Origin: Turritopsis dohrnii | Taxonomy: Eukaryota > Cnidaria > Hydrozoa > Anthoathecata > Oceaniidae | Length of the DNA stretch: 64,000 nucleotides | Reading direction: 5' to 3' | Assembly: GCA_027922465.2 (NCBI GenBank) | Contig: BQMF02000020.1 | Span: 1-64,000, forward strand | In this document: positions 12,001 through 26,500 of the stretch, piece by piece | How the letters are laid out: every line of letters starts with the position of its first letter | Numbering within the stretch: position 1 is the stretch's first letter | The notes under the pieces: model-generated | Told to the model about the DNA's origin: nothing | Databases searched by the model: none | The model's input: only the letters and a program-made list of their open reading frames with translations | Position numbers and translations under genes: made by a program

Positions 12001-15000
12001 GATGAACAAAAAGTTTTAAAGTTTTTAATTGTACATTTGTTTATAGTCATTACCATTCAACACGCATCGATTTAAATTAAAACATTCTCCGTTCAAAAAT
12101 TTTATATGCACAACTGACGAAAATCGAAAGGTCTTTTGTGCAATTTTACCGATTATTTACTCGAAAGAAAGACTTACATTTTAAATTTGCTGGTGTCTTT
12201 ATTTTCCATGAACCCTTGTTTTTACTATATATATATCTTATTATAATAATCCGTGCTGTGTGTCACACTTTTATTTTTGAGAGTGATATATTTGGTTTTC
12301 TTTTAACGGTCAAATCCTTCTTATTTTTACCCTTTTCGTCGTAAAACCACGTAGAGATGAGAGCATTTTTTTACGATTAGTATATGGGGAAACCCCGCCG
12401 CTGATCGTTTTCATTGGCTAATAAAGGAAAACTCTTAAAATGCGCTGTTTTGATTGGCTGACAATTTCCAAAAAATTAGTTCGTTAATAACGGATTGTCA
12501 TTATCGGTTGTGAATTTGACGAAGAAACACGTAGGTATGATTATAAAGCGTTTATTGTCAAACTTTTATTGTATTGTACTTTTATTTATTTTATTGTACA
12601 GGTAGTGCATGCGTTGGCTGTTAGTTGTTTGTTTACAATGTAAAAAGTTATTTTAGTTATCAAATATACAGAAGAAGTGCAGTGAAGTTTTTAAGAATTG
12701 GTTGCAAAACGAACGAACGAACAGGTATTATTACAGCACTTTTATTGCTATATTGAATATGAAAGAACAAATAAAAGAACAAATAAAGGACAGGTGACAC
12801 ATGCGTGAGTAAGTTATGTATATGTATTTAAATGTTTGTTTACGTTTTAGTTACTGAAGAAAGTGTAGTGAAGAAATGCAGAACAAAATGATGTTTATTT
12901 ACACAGTAAGGAATGGTTTTAATTTAGTTTTGAACGATTAATTACTTTAGCTTTGAATAGATATCTGAGTATATTCTTTCGTTTAGTATGTATATGCTCT
13001 GTAATAAAGACGAGGGAAATTTGTTTTGGTAACTCGCGCTATTATTATTTTTATACTTAGCAAAGAAGATTTGATTGGATTTATTTATTTACAGATCAAT
13101 TAAATATGGTCTCACAGCTATGAATGTTTTTATTTCTCATGGCTATGGAAGTGGGGAACGTGTTATGCTGTCGAATTGTATCTATTGATGATGTTTAAGA
13201 TCTACTGGAAAATACAGAAAGTTTAGCAGTTTTACCAAACGAAGAGAGCAGTTTTATGTATTTCACTTTATAAAAAAAAGTAGCAAAAGTGTTTTAAAAA
13301 TACCTATGTATGTTTGTTGTGCTGGAAATTAAATACAGTAAATAAATTACAGGTATGAATATAGAAGTAAAGAGATTAGAAGTGTTTGAAAATGGCTGCA
13401 GAAACAGAATGCTGTTTACTAACATGTGAATTGGCAGTGAAAGGTATCCTATTTTGTTTGAATTTAAACTAAAGTTAAAATAGTAAATATCTATTTAGTT
13501 AGAGGAGATTTGCACTCGGATTAAAATGTGATTGTTTTCATTTGTTATAAACTCTTTAGATATAGAAATTCTGTCATTACGTTTGTGTTTTTAATTATTA
13601 TTCATAAGGTAAATAAGGTTCTTGAAGTTTCTTTTAGTTTGTTTTGCTTTCTTTCAATATCGTCATAGTATGTTTAGGTTTTTTGTATGTTAATTATTAA
13701 GTTTGTGTCTTCAATCATTGTTTTTAAGTTTAATATATGTTCTCGAAGTTCCTTTTTGTTTGTTTGTTTGTTTGTTTGTCATAAATACGATTAGTTATCT
13801 GAATCATTATGCATTCGAAATCTTTTTTATTTTAAATAAGCAAAATAAAATTATATATACAATAAACATAAAGAAATGAAACTCATGTTGATGGTTGGTG
13901 AAGAACAGATAACCAATTTTAAAAATTCTGTCCAATGTAACTTCGGCACGAAAGAAACAAGGTATCGATTGTTTTCAATTCACATTTCGTAATGTTATTC
14001 AATGTTTGCTTTTGTGTTCTGTATTATGTATTGCTTTTTTTACACTTAAGTTACTTCCATTCTGCGTATACGATATATAGTTCTTTGTTGTATTGCCATT
14101 TGTTGATTTGTTTTACATAGAAGTTACTTTGCATTTTCTGTGTATCAAAAAAAATAGTTTTCGGTCAATAGTAGTCAGTAGTTAAGTGTTGCGATGTTTG
14201 TTTATAATACGTGTCTCCAGGGTAAAAATTTTCATTCTGATTAGGTAAATAGTTGGTAAATGGTTTTGCATGTGTTCTCCAATTCTTCAATTTGTTTTTC
14301 GTGAACTGGACGCATGCTGAACATGGGTGGCGAGCGACGCCGCCTGGGCGGCTAGTATATATATATAATACATATGAACAATTAAAAACACATCTTTTTA
14401 CAAATTTTTGATATCTTACATATCTTTATCAAGTTAAAAATGATACAAATGTTGAACGTTTATATAGAGAAAAAAATTAAAAATTAAAATTAACAAGAGG
14501 TCAGGTTTGAATAAAGTCCGTGATCAATTAAGTTAAGAATGTGCGTGTAGTTAAAATGATATAAAAGACTCAAGAGTGTGACGGCGCAAAGGATTGTATA
14601 AAACAATGGTACCAATTGCACGTAATTTCTAAAAAAGACTTGAAAACACAGAACGAGAAAAACACAGTACGAAAAAAAGGTTTAAGCAACAGAACGATGT
14701 AATACAGAATGGTCACTCCGACCTACCCCGATTCTTCATAAGGGGAGAGAGGAAATGAACCTTACACAAGCACACTTGAAAACAAATAAATACACATAGA
14801 GGTACTAAATATAAGATGGTCTACCAGGTAAACTCTCTGGACCTGACCAATGACAAAATAGGTTCCCTTTAATGCATCGGAGCAATCACGCTCCGTAATA
14901 TATACAATACCTAAATGAGCTTCAACACTAGAGAAAGTGGAGGCCAAAGTATGAATTTGTTAAACAAAAGCTATTTTAACTAAAATATTTTAAACATAAC

Positions 15001-18000
15001 ACAAATAACACCATATATACCTGTGAAAAAATAAATTAACCATAGTCGAATGTTACTTCATGCTCATATATATATATACTAGCCGCCCAGGCAGCGTCGC
15101 TTGCCACCCATGTTCAGCATGCGTCCAGTTCACGAAAAACAAATTGAAGAATTGGAGAACACATGCAAAACCATTTACCAACTATTTACCTAATCAGAAT
15201 GAAAATTTTTACCCTGGAGACACGTATTATAAACAAACATCGCAACACTTAACTACTGACTACTATTGACCGAAAACTATTTTTTTTGATACACAGAAAA
15301 TGCAAAGTAACTTCTATGTAAAACAAATCAACAAATGGCAATACAACAAAGAACTATATATCGTATACGCAGAATGGAAGTAACTTAAGTGTAAAAAAAG
15401 CAATACATAATACAGAACACAAAAGCAAACATTGAATAACATTACGAAATGTGAATTGAAAACAATCGATACCTTGTTTCTTTCGTGCCGAAGTTACATT
15501 GGACAGAATTTTTAAAATTGGTTATCTGTTCTTCACCAACCATCAACATGAGTTTCATTTCTTTATGTTTATTTTATATATAATTTTATTTCGCTTATCT
15601 AAAATAAAAAAGATTTCGAATGCATAATGATTCACATAACTAATCGTATTTATGACAAACAAACAAACAAACAAAAAGGAACTTCGAGAACATATATTAA
15701 ACTTAAAAACAATGATTGAAGACACAAACTTAATAATTAACATACAAAAAACTTAAACATACTATGACGATATTGAAAGAAAGCAAAACAAACTAAAAGA
15801 AACTTCAAGAACCTTATTTACCTTATGAATAATAATTAAAAACACAAACGTAATGACAGAATTTCTATATCTAAAGAGTTTATAACAAATGAAAACAATC
15901 ACATTTTAATCCGAGTGCAAATCTCCTCTAACTAAATAGATATTTACTATTTTAACTTTAGTTTAAATTCAAACAAAATAGGATACCTTTCACTGCCAAT
16001 TCACATGTTAGTAAACAGCATTCTGTTTCTGCAGCCATTTTCAAACACTTCTAAACTCTTTACTTCTATATTCATACCTGTAATTTATTTACTGTATTTA
16101 ATTTCCAGCACAACAAACATACATAGGTATTTTTAAAACACTTTTGCTACTTTTTTTTATAAAGTGAAATACATAAAACTGCTCTCTTCGTTTGGTAAAA
16201 CTGCTAAACTTTCTGTATTTTCCAGTAGATCTTAAACATCATCAATAGATACAATTCGACAGCATAACACGTTCCCCACTTCCATAGCCATGAGAAATAA
16301 AAACATTCATAGCTGTGAGACCATATTTAATTGATCTGTAAATAAATAAATCCAATCAAATCTTCTTTGCTAAGTATAAAAATAATAATAGCGCGAGTTA
16401 CCAAAACAAATTTCCCTCGTCTTTATTACAGAGCATATACATACTAAACGAAAGAATATACTCAGATATCTATTCAAAGCTAAAGTAATTAATCTTTCAA
16501 AACTAAATTAAAACTATTCCTTACTGTGTAAATAAACATCATTTTGTTCTGCATTTCTTCACTACACTTTCTTCAGTAACTAAAACGTAAACAAACATTT
16601 AAATACATATACATAACTTACTCACGCATGTGTCACCTGTCCTTTATTTGTTCTTTTATTTGTTCTTTCATATTCAATATAGCAATAAAAGTGCTGTAAT
16701 AATACCTGTTCGATCGTTCGTTTTGCAACCAATTCTTAAAAACTTCACTGCACTTCTTCTGTATATTTGATAACTAAAATAACTTTTTACATTGTAAACA
16801 AACAACTAACAGCCAACGCATGCACTACCTGTACAATAAAATAAATAAAAGTACAATACAATAAAAGTTTGACAATAAACGCTTTATAATCATACCTACG
16901 TGTTTCTTCGTCAAATTCACAACCGATAATGACAATCCGTTATTAACGAACTAATTTTTTGGAAATTGTCAGCCAATCAAAACAGCGCATTTTAAGAGTT
17001 TTCCTTTATTAGCCAATGAAAACGATCAGCGGCGGGGTTTCCTCATATACTAATCGTAAAAAAATGCTCTCATCTCTACGTGGTTTTACGACGAAAAGGG
17101 AAAAATAAGAAGGATTTGACCGTTAAAAGAAAACCAAATATATCACTCTCTAAAATAAAAGTGTGACACACAGTGCGGATTATTATAATAAGATATATAT
17201 ATATATATATAGCATACAAATTATTATCTCTTCTCTGAAAGTGCTCGACAGTCAGGAGCAATTTTACTTGTAAAAGGATGAAAAGAAGAAAACTTTTTTT
17301 TGTTAGAACTTTAAGTTTCTTCCTTTACGGATTCATCAGCTAACTGAAAAAACGATACAATTTTCGCAATGTAGTGGTTTCGTCAAATTTTGACGTCAGA
17401 GTTCATTTTGTACTTGTTTTGGTGGCGGCATTTTGATATTAGCTCGTCGCGCGAATTCATTAGATTTACGTCAGGATCGTCAAACAATACAAACAATACA
17501 TATATATATATATATATAATACTTGGAAAATGTTATCCTCACCGTCTTCTCTTTCTTCTTCATCATCATCAACTTCAACTTTAGAAATTTGTGTAATGAC
17601 AAGTTGATTTCTACCTTCAAATCAGGGAGATGTTTAAATTTTTTTTAAATAAAGCTGTTGTTTTTATTCTTTGTTTTATATGTTTGATTTAGAAGCAGTT
17701 ATAAATATGATGAACAATTTTCAATCACTTCAATAAAACAAATGTGTGACTACCAGACAATCTGTCACTTTATCCCTGGTAATATACTTACCCCAAAATA
17801 AAGCCTGGCACAGGAGTCGAACCTGCTGCACTTGTTTTAGCAAAGTGAACTAAATTGTTTACATTATACAGAATCCATTTTCAAATAAGCCATCTGTATT
17901 TTATTTATCAAACATAATTTTTCATGATTTATGGTAGACTTTTGTATAGCTATATATATTTTTTTAAAGTTAATTTTTTTGAAAATTTATATAACAAATA

Positions 18001-20519
18001 AACATGATTATAGTTTTTGTCTGTATAGTCAGGTAAGAACTACCTAGCTTCCTGAGTTGGGAAAAAGAAACGAGAAAAACAACGATAACGATAGAACCAC
18101 AGTTATGGCTATCATCTTACTAAAAGCATGGTTTTTGAGTGGGGATTCCCCAATGATATATAAGCGAAGCACTAGATGTCTGACTTGGCATTTTTAAGTG
18201 AGGCATTGGTAGCCATCTTTAAAGCCGGATCTCCACTAGACGAAAAAGTTCGCGCGAAGCCGTTTTTCTCGCGACGAAAAAATCGTTAAGTGGAGATCAC
18301 TCTTATATCGTCTGTAAAAGAATATTAATATTAACAGTATTAATAACAACAGTAGTGTGTCCTTACACATTGTCAACCATCTTGAAGCTGGTTATGATGT
18401 TTATGTTGGAAAGTTGGAAATTACTGCAATGCCATTGGTTTAGAATTTGACGATCGTCGTTCGCATGACAAAAAGTTAAAGTCATTTCTACTTTTCGTTG
18501 AGAGAATATCTTCGCCGCGACGATCAGTTTTACTCTTCTGCGCATGTGTCGTCGCGAAAATTTAAGACAATCGTCTTAAAAATCGTCTAGTGGAGATCCG
18601 GCTTTTCGTCATTAATAGTGGCAAAACATTAAAAACGAAAGTGAATTCACATTGAAACGTTGCTCAGTGGATGGATGTATAAACTGTTTTGATAAAAATA
18701 ACAACGTCCAATTCCATAAATTTGCCATATATGATCGAGAATTGTATGCCAGATTGTTGCTTTCCATGAAAAATGAAGTGTAGCCCCTTCCATTTTCATT
18801 TCCGCGAGAAATTCATTAAAAAAAAGGTTTCATTAAAGTCATCAATTAAAAAACTCTATGCTCAAAAGCCCACAACCTCAACTTATGCATCATCATCACA
18901 GCAAACCCCAGTTAAAAAAACATAAAACTTTGCCAAAAACCTCAACGAAAAGGTAGTTACATACAGCAGAAGCTTAGGAGTAAGGGCTAAAAAATTTCAA
19001 AGACGAAAAGTTACTTTCAGAAGACTCGCCCCAGGTAACTGAAAATACTTTCTGAATTGAGTAGCCACACTAAAGTACTGATACGAAAATGCTATATTGA
19101 TAAGATTCTGCCTTCAGTGGACTGTACCTTTAGCCCAATGCAGTTTAAATTTACAAATTATGTTGTTTTCATTCCTGATGTGTGCCACAAGTGAAAGCTT
19201 GCAAGAAATGCACTTGCAGATAAAAGGAATTGTTGGACTCTGGGGTATTAAAATAAAATAGAAACATATTCAATTATAAAATGATCTTCAAGATAAAAAA
19301 GCATTAAAATTTTGGAATAACATTTCCAACAGCCATTAAAATATAAAATATAAATTAACAAGAAAAATTAAAATATTTAAAATTTAGCAGTTTTGTAGCT
19401 GGATGCAATATAATTTTTGATGAATTCAGGTCATCCAGATTTTGCAGATGTTTTTAGCACTATAAAGTCCATTAGAAATCTTGTCTGTTGATGTTTTTAT
19501 GTGTAAAAGTGCACTCGTAAGGTTAGAAAAAGCTTTAACAATAATCCTGGTATCAGAAAATTCAAATCAAGTCTTAACAAATTTTGATATGCAACACAAT
19601 AACCAGATCAGAGGAAGCCAATTGTTTGACATTCCAACCTCATTCTTGTGTGGATCTGTGTTTTCCCTCAACAAATGGAAATGACGAAATGCTCAATAAT
19701 GAATGAAAAATCTTTGAATTCTTGATATCACATCAAAGTTCCACACAACTCCCAATGTACATGTATAAGGCATCGTATCGATCTTGGGATACATACATTG
19801 CTGGTTAAATCATTCATAAGATTTCAATACAAAGGTATAGAGAATGCTTCAATGCACCACCTAGATTTAATCAACAATCACTGTCTAACCATTCCATAAC
19901 TTCCATTTACCAATCAAAAGGATTTTTTAAACCATCCCTTTCTGTCCACAAAATTGGTCATGAAGAAGCAAATAAGGTCATCCATCACAGTTACATGGCT
20001 GTTTCACATTATATCTAAAATCAACAAAAATTAAATCTAGTGTATCAAATCAATCAATAATGGCCAGAAAAAGATGAAAACTTGTTCCTAGAATTGGCAT
20101 ATATGAGTAATCAATACAGGAGAGAAGAGTTTTCAGCCTTTTAGTGTTCTGTTTGCTTGTTTAAATGTTATAAACAGATCTTATTTTATGTTGTTTTGGC
20201 ACACTTGTAACCAATAAAATATCCCTATAGTAATAAAACGATAAAATTTAGGAAATTTAGCAACAATTAAACAAATAAACAACAAATTTCGTTCATTTCG
20301 TCTGTAATTTCCCCTACACCGAAGGATTTTTTGCCACTATTAAAAATGGCTACCAATGCCTCACTTCTGTAAGCGTGATTTTACGGGAGTTAGACATCTA
20401 GTGCTTCACTTATATATCATTGGGATTCCCGCACAAAAACTGCTGAGTCATCTTTTCGTGTGACTCTTATCATCGCACATTATCTTTAACAAAATTTCCA
20501 TGAGAAAGTTTATATGCGC

Positions 20520-20550
<31 letters not shown>

Positions 20551-23500
20551 GATACTATGAAAAAAATATTAATGACATTTGAGGTTTAGGTCTTCGATAA
20601 GTTGTACAAGGAAAATTACGTCGGTTCCATCATTTCATGCTAACACTCTTATGCTCGACTGTTGTATGACAATGAGACTTGAACGGACAGAGGAACTACC
20701 ATTGGAACCTTGCCACAGGTTTTCGAACTGTCCATCATCAACATTGACCACTGCGAGAAGAGTGCGCACCCATGCAAGCTTTACAGCCAGGACATGGGAG
20801 AGTTTCGGAGGCCTGTGTAAACACAGCTTTCAGACAATCTTCCACGTAAACCTTATATACATACACCCATCATCCCGTTGAATCTAAAAATATTATCGTA
20901 ATCAAATTACAGATGTAAATAAAGTTTACCAAAAATGTTGCGATATGATCAATTTAAAGGAAGGTATATCTCGTGAACATGTCTGTTGAAAAAGAAACAA
21001 GACGACCGGATGGTCGAAAGATTTCACTTATGTTCTTTTAAGAATAGCGACCTATAAATAACGCCCATTTTAAATACATACTTGAGGGTTGATTGGGTTA
21101 CATAACGGAATTTATAATAAACCCGTCTCCATAGTGATACGTGTTTTCATATTTCCGCGTAACCTCCCTGTTTCTGAGCCTAGTTGCACTACTGATGCAT
21201 TTTGTTAAAAAGATCTGCTAGTGTAAGCATAGAAATAAAAAAAGTTTTATTGTGTAAACCTAACTTTATTAATTAACACATCACAAATTGAAACAAGAGA
21301 AATATACTTGTATGGGCTGTAACCATGAATTTTTTAAAAAAAATGATTTTATAAGAAAAACGTGAGCCAAAAGAGATAAGAAAGAAAGATTTGTTCGAAA
21401 AAATTTTAAAAAACAAAAATCTATCCGAAATACTCAAACAAAATAAACAAATCAAATAACAAACAAATAGTTTGTTTGTAATAGACGGTTTGAAGCTAGA
21501 GTTAAAAATTAAAACTGCTTGTAAAGCTTCTTCACTGCAGTTGATCTTCGAAGGATATCAACATCAAAGGCGTCACTAAAGTTTACTTAATTTAAATTTC
21601 ACAGTGGTACTTCGAATCCAAAAAGTAATTAAAACCCTTCTTTTTGTTTTTCCTTTAGGGAAAGATCCTTTTTTTGTGACTATGTGGTAAATACACTTTA
21701 CAGCTCACGAAATATACGAAAACATATCATGGTCATGAGAGCAAGAATAAAAAGAAATAGAAATAAAATAATTTTAAGTTAGTAAGTGCTATACTAAAAA
21801 ACCTTCGCCGTACATAGATTAGATAGATAGATAGATAGAACGCCGCCCAAACCAATATCTTTCGCTTAGCGAAATCTAATAAAGGTTTTATTATTGCTAA
21901 CGTAGAATATTTGTCTTAAGAAGGAAATGGATTAATAGTCAGAAATATGACAGGTTTCATATTTTCTATCGAAATTTTATATTTCCAAACAAAAAATAAA
22001 TATAAACGTTTTCCCCCAAGTGATTTACCAAAATAGCAATCCTGTCGAACAACTTAAAATAGAATGGACGGTTTCTATTTATCGTGACTTTCAAACTAAC
22101 TATTGCATCTTTTATCTCCAAATGAATGAGAACCAGCAAATCAGTTTATTTTAATACACAACGGGTGCTACCTGTCAATATACATTTTAGACAGTACATA
22201 AGCAACTTGTCAGTAAAGTTCCCGGTTTGAATTATTTTCACGAAGTTCATAAATAACTCCTAACTAATAAAATAACTTCTAACTAGTAAATAACATTTTT
22301 TGACGTTTCAACTCGTTTTCTTAGAGTTTAAACGTGAATTCAAGTTTTTCTTTTCGTTAAGAAGTTCTCATGGAAGAGTTTAAACGGCGTTTACTCGTCT
22401 GTGGTTTTACCATTTAAACGCATCATTCTTTCGAACAAAAAAGGTTTAAACGCGTTTAAATGCGTTTAAACACCAAAATAACTGAGAAATGGAATGGCCC
22501 CTTTTCCCTCAACCGGTCACATTTGCAGGTAATTTTTCTTTTGAATCCTTTTTGTTTTTCATTTAGTTTGAACATAACTGTTGATTTTTCAGCTGTACCT
22601 TTGATGATTTCTTTGTGCAATAAGCGAATTTGGAATTCGTGGACAGAATGATTGTCAAAACATCCGTTGTTGGGGATTTCAAATTTCAAAATTCTTGGAA
22701 TAATTTGTGATTTTAAACACTTTTTGAGAAAGTTTCAATTATCAAAATGATATTCAGCTATTACGGCATAGTTCTTAAGATTATTCTATTACTTTCTGTA
22801 GCATAAGTCTTACTCTTATTTCTCCTATGGATACACTCAAAGGAAGTAGGGAAGTTGAAAATTTGAAGATCTGCTTATTTTTTATGGACCAGGCTTTATT
22901 TGAGTTTATTGAAGGTCAACAAAAGAAACAACTGTCAGTCTTCTCCTTTTAAAAATACCATGCGTGCGGTAAAATGCACTCGTAAAATTTCCTACGCGTG
23001 TGATTCATACCAGTGCGATCTGATATTTTACGTGATTGGAAAATATACCTCCTTTTAATAACTTTGAAAACGAATAAGTAATATCATTGCGCAATATTCT
23101 TTGTTTGTTTCTAAGGATTATTAAGAAACGAAAGGATTGAGTGATTTATAACTCGGAAAGTGAGATAGGATAACTTAATAAAAGTATGTTCTTAATTCGT
23201 TATAATGAGGAGAAAAATTGGCACGATGTGTTTAGGAAAACCTTTTTTTTTCTTTATTACTTTTTAAAACTTCTTCATAACTTTTACAACTAAAACATGT
23301 CCATCTCATTATCACTCTGGCTCTCATCATCACTTATTCATATTTGTTATTTGACTCATCACTATTTTCATCTGTTGGTCCTGTTCTGTCATTTTCGTCA
23401 ATGGCGATCTTCTTACGTTGACATTCATTATCGTCGAGTTGAAGTTTCCTCTTTTTTTGCGAATGAATATCAACTGCACGCTCGATAAGATCTGCTCGCT

Positions 23501-26500
23501 CGTAATCGGACCAAATAGAGTCGTCGCACTTGATATTCAGATTGCCATTTCAACAAAAACTTATTGAATGAAATGACTAGCAGACTTTACAATTTCCGTT
23601 CGATCGAACATGGCATGTCTTTGCAAGTCGAACAATAGGGCACGTGACGTTGAAGAAAAATGTATGAGAAAAAATATTGCACTCTGGAAATCATTTCTAA
23701 ATAGAAACCGGGTGACTGTAATAAATTCCGCGGCATTTCTTGACTCGTTAAAATCATATGCTATGCCCACGAACAAAGGATTTTTTCACACGGTGATGAC
23801 AAATCGGCGGGTGCAATCAAATGTACGCCTAGGACTTTTTACGTGTGTGATAGCGCGTGCGCGTGCGATCGCACTCGTCAAAAGGAGAAGACTGAACTGT
23901 AACAGAAATAATACTTGAAGGACAGCTAAATTATTATTTAGAGAACTCTAACTCTGGCTTAGAAGAATGTGCTGCAAACAAATTTAGTTTATCTCCATAT
24001 GTTCCCAAAATTCCCAAAAATGTTGTAGAAATTGCTGAGCATTTTCTCTGCAACATGAAATACAGCGATGAATATGCAAATCTTGCAAATGTTAATGAAA
24101 TCTGTGTTGCTTTGATATTTGGCAATAATTTGACAAATCGGGCAATGAAAAAGGCTGCATGCTCCCTTTTCCATCATTTTTCTTGCATCAATTTTTCGTG
24201 TCACTGATAAGGACACAGCACCCTTAAGAGAGTACATTTGGTACATTGTTGCAGTTTGACTTGTTTTTTTTTGTGATGTAATTAAATGGATGTTTAGTTT
24301 ACTTAACACTTGTTAACCAGAGGGAAGCACCGCTACATTCTTACTACGATTTGGGTCATTTTGCACAAGCTTTTCAGCTTGTTTGTCTATTTTGATTGGA
24401 CGTTATCTAACTTGTTGTGTTGTTTGGCTGCTGGCGTTCTTTAGTTTGTTTTGCTTCTCTTCGCTACCCACGTTTTTGTGTGTTTTGAATTTGGAAACCA
24501 AGAGTTTGTTCTATCTATTTGTTTTACGATATTTTTTGTCGTTGTTGTTTTTATTTGGTTTTTATTCATCATTATACTTTGTCAGTCATTTCAATCATTC
24601 ATCCGTGCTTATCGAAGTATTTGGCTGAAAGTATTTGTGCTCTGTATCCTGCAGATCATCAGCAAGTGCTAGTTCTTCCTCCAGCTATGTGGATGCTAGT
24701 GGTGGAAATCCTTTTAGCTCCTCGGACACTTACTCGTTTGCCTCCAAGTTGTTCATATTCCATACAGGCTAATCCTACTGATACTGTGTCTGCCACTCAC
24801 CCAAGCATGATGGAGCCAGGAGATGAGTTGAATGTGTCATCCGGGAACAAGTACAACGGTATTTCGCCCCTCTCAAGAGTCATCAGCAAGTCTTCCAACA
24901 GTGGTACCAGCAACAATGCACAATGGGCGATAGTCTTGAAAGTGCTGCTACGAGTACAACAGTTAATTTTAGTGTAGAGAATTTATTTGTCCTTCAGTTC
25001 ATGTTTAGGCCAAATCTACATGCCTTGTTGCCTCGCCCTTCGCAAGAGTGACTCAATCGCTTGCCTACTTGTCGGCCGCTCGGCATTCCTGCTTTGTTGC
25101 AGGTCATAATTGACTGTATTTGGAATGGCAAGTTTGTGAATTTTGATCTTTTGCTTTCGTCATCGGTCTCTGCCATTTACTTTAGAGTTTAAGAGTTTAG
25201 AGCCAGATTTTACCGAACATGCCAAACATCAATACACATCCACATAATGTAATCCAGTAACGCTTATCATTGATTGTTATCTACATATGAGTGATGATGC
25301 TGCTCAGTCCTTGTTGTTGCACTTATATAATGCTAGGGCTCTCTGGCACATTACTAGACACTAGCATTTGAGGGAATTTGGGGGGTGCAGTTGTCAGTTA
25401 CTGTCCTTGTTGACAGTTTGTTTAGTTGTATAGTTATAAAAGACTGTCCTGATTGACAGTCAGTTCTTATTACAGGCTGTCCTGGTTGGCTAAGTTTATA
25501 GCTGCCCTTGTTGACAGTGCTTTCCAGGCTTAATTATTAGTGTTGTCCTTGTTGACATCTACATTCAAGATCTGTCCTTGGTGACAGTAGGTTGAGGCTT
25601 TCAAGTAAGTTCAGATGCACGCTTGATATCCACAAATATATGCAACTTTGGAATAAAACTTAGCTTAAACTGATTTCTCTTGTAGCAATAAATAAACAAA
25701 TGAATCTCCTATCTTAATGTTTGCTTCTTTAACATCTTTTTATTCATTTTGAATAATTTAGGTTTTCAGTGGAAATGACAATTTGGGAACAGATCCTGTC
25801 TTACAAATTTTCCCAACTCCTGTCACCACAAGATATCTCAGGATTCAAGTTCAAGAATTTAATGATGGTGGTAAAGGTCAATATTTCATGAAGGTTGAAT
25901 TGTATGGTCATCATCCAGGTAATGAATTTTTTAGTTTCTGTGACAGTAAGCACTATAATTCTACATATTCTATATTGGATATGAAGATTTATTCAATGAA
26001 GAAAAGTAAGACCTGACAACATGCAATGAAGTAAAATATTGCCTTGGTTCTCATGTGCAAGTTCTGGCTAGAAAAGTGGCTATTTTCTTATCACAGGCAA
26101 CACCTGCTTTTAAGAAAAAGGAATTAATACACTTATTGGATTTTTGCACAATTAAGAAATACATTAAAGCGGAACACCGCAAATTTGTGTTTTTTGCTAA
26201 TTTTTGTTAAATACCTATTTTGAACTATTTTAAAAGGTTCTTTTCAACTCGAAGTTGTCCTTTCACTTGTAAATTCAATGAGCAAGTTTAACAAAAAGTA
26301 GTTGTTTTATTCGACCGCACTTTCTACACCTGGCCTGGGTTCTACTACGTCACTGGCTCAAGCTTACAAAAAGTTGTTTATTTTTTAAAATGATTAAATA
26401 GAAAGAAGAAAGAAATTATTACCAGTGTGTTTAAAAGGTTTTTATCAACGTTTTAGAGTTTTAACAAAGTTTTTCATCTTCTTGAGTTAAATTCTTTAAT

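Larger units (their letters stand above)
18030..20500 (+). mobile_element. P-like (THAP-bearing) DNA transposon relic
   Basis: Subterminal inverted repeats: AATGATATATAAGCGAAGCA (18153 on) matches the reverse complement of 20390-20425, and GAGGCATTGGTAGCCAT matches ATGGCTACCAATGCCTC. Inside, + strand 18651-18783 encodes a THAP zinc-finger start (CSVDGCINC, NNNVQFHKF). Further on, short frames such as LRGKS-like and NNPGI-like pieces are too broken to assign. P elements and relatives carry an N-terminal THAP. Family assignment is inference. Confidence 0.45.

Noticed and set aside
12236..17193. Helitron palindrome as a sequencing foldback artefact
   Set aside because: Arms differ by substitutions, the 723-bp spacer is not self-complementary, and both copies have proper A|TC and CTAG|T borders.
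17805..17830. Reverse GGTTCGACTCC, a perfect tRNA B box, suggesting a tRNA gene
   Set aside because: No acceptor stem or A box around it. The anticodon-like stem leaves a nine-base loop. At most a degraded SINE promoter.
20579..20881. 100-codon frame in a GC-richer patch
   Set aside because: No start context, no recognisable motif, and competing frames on the other strand. Probably chance.
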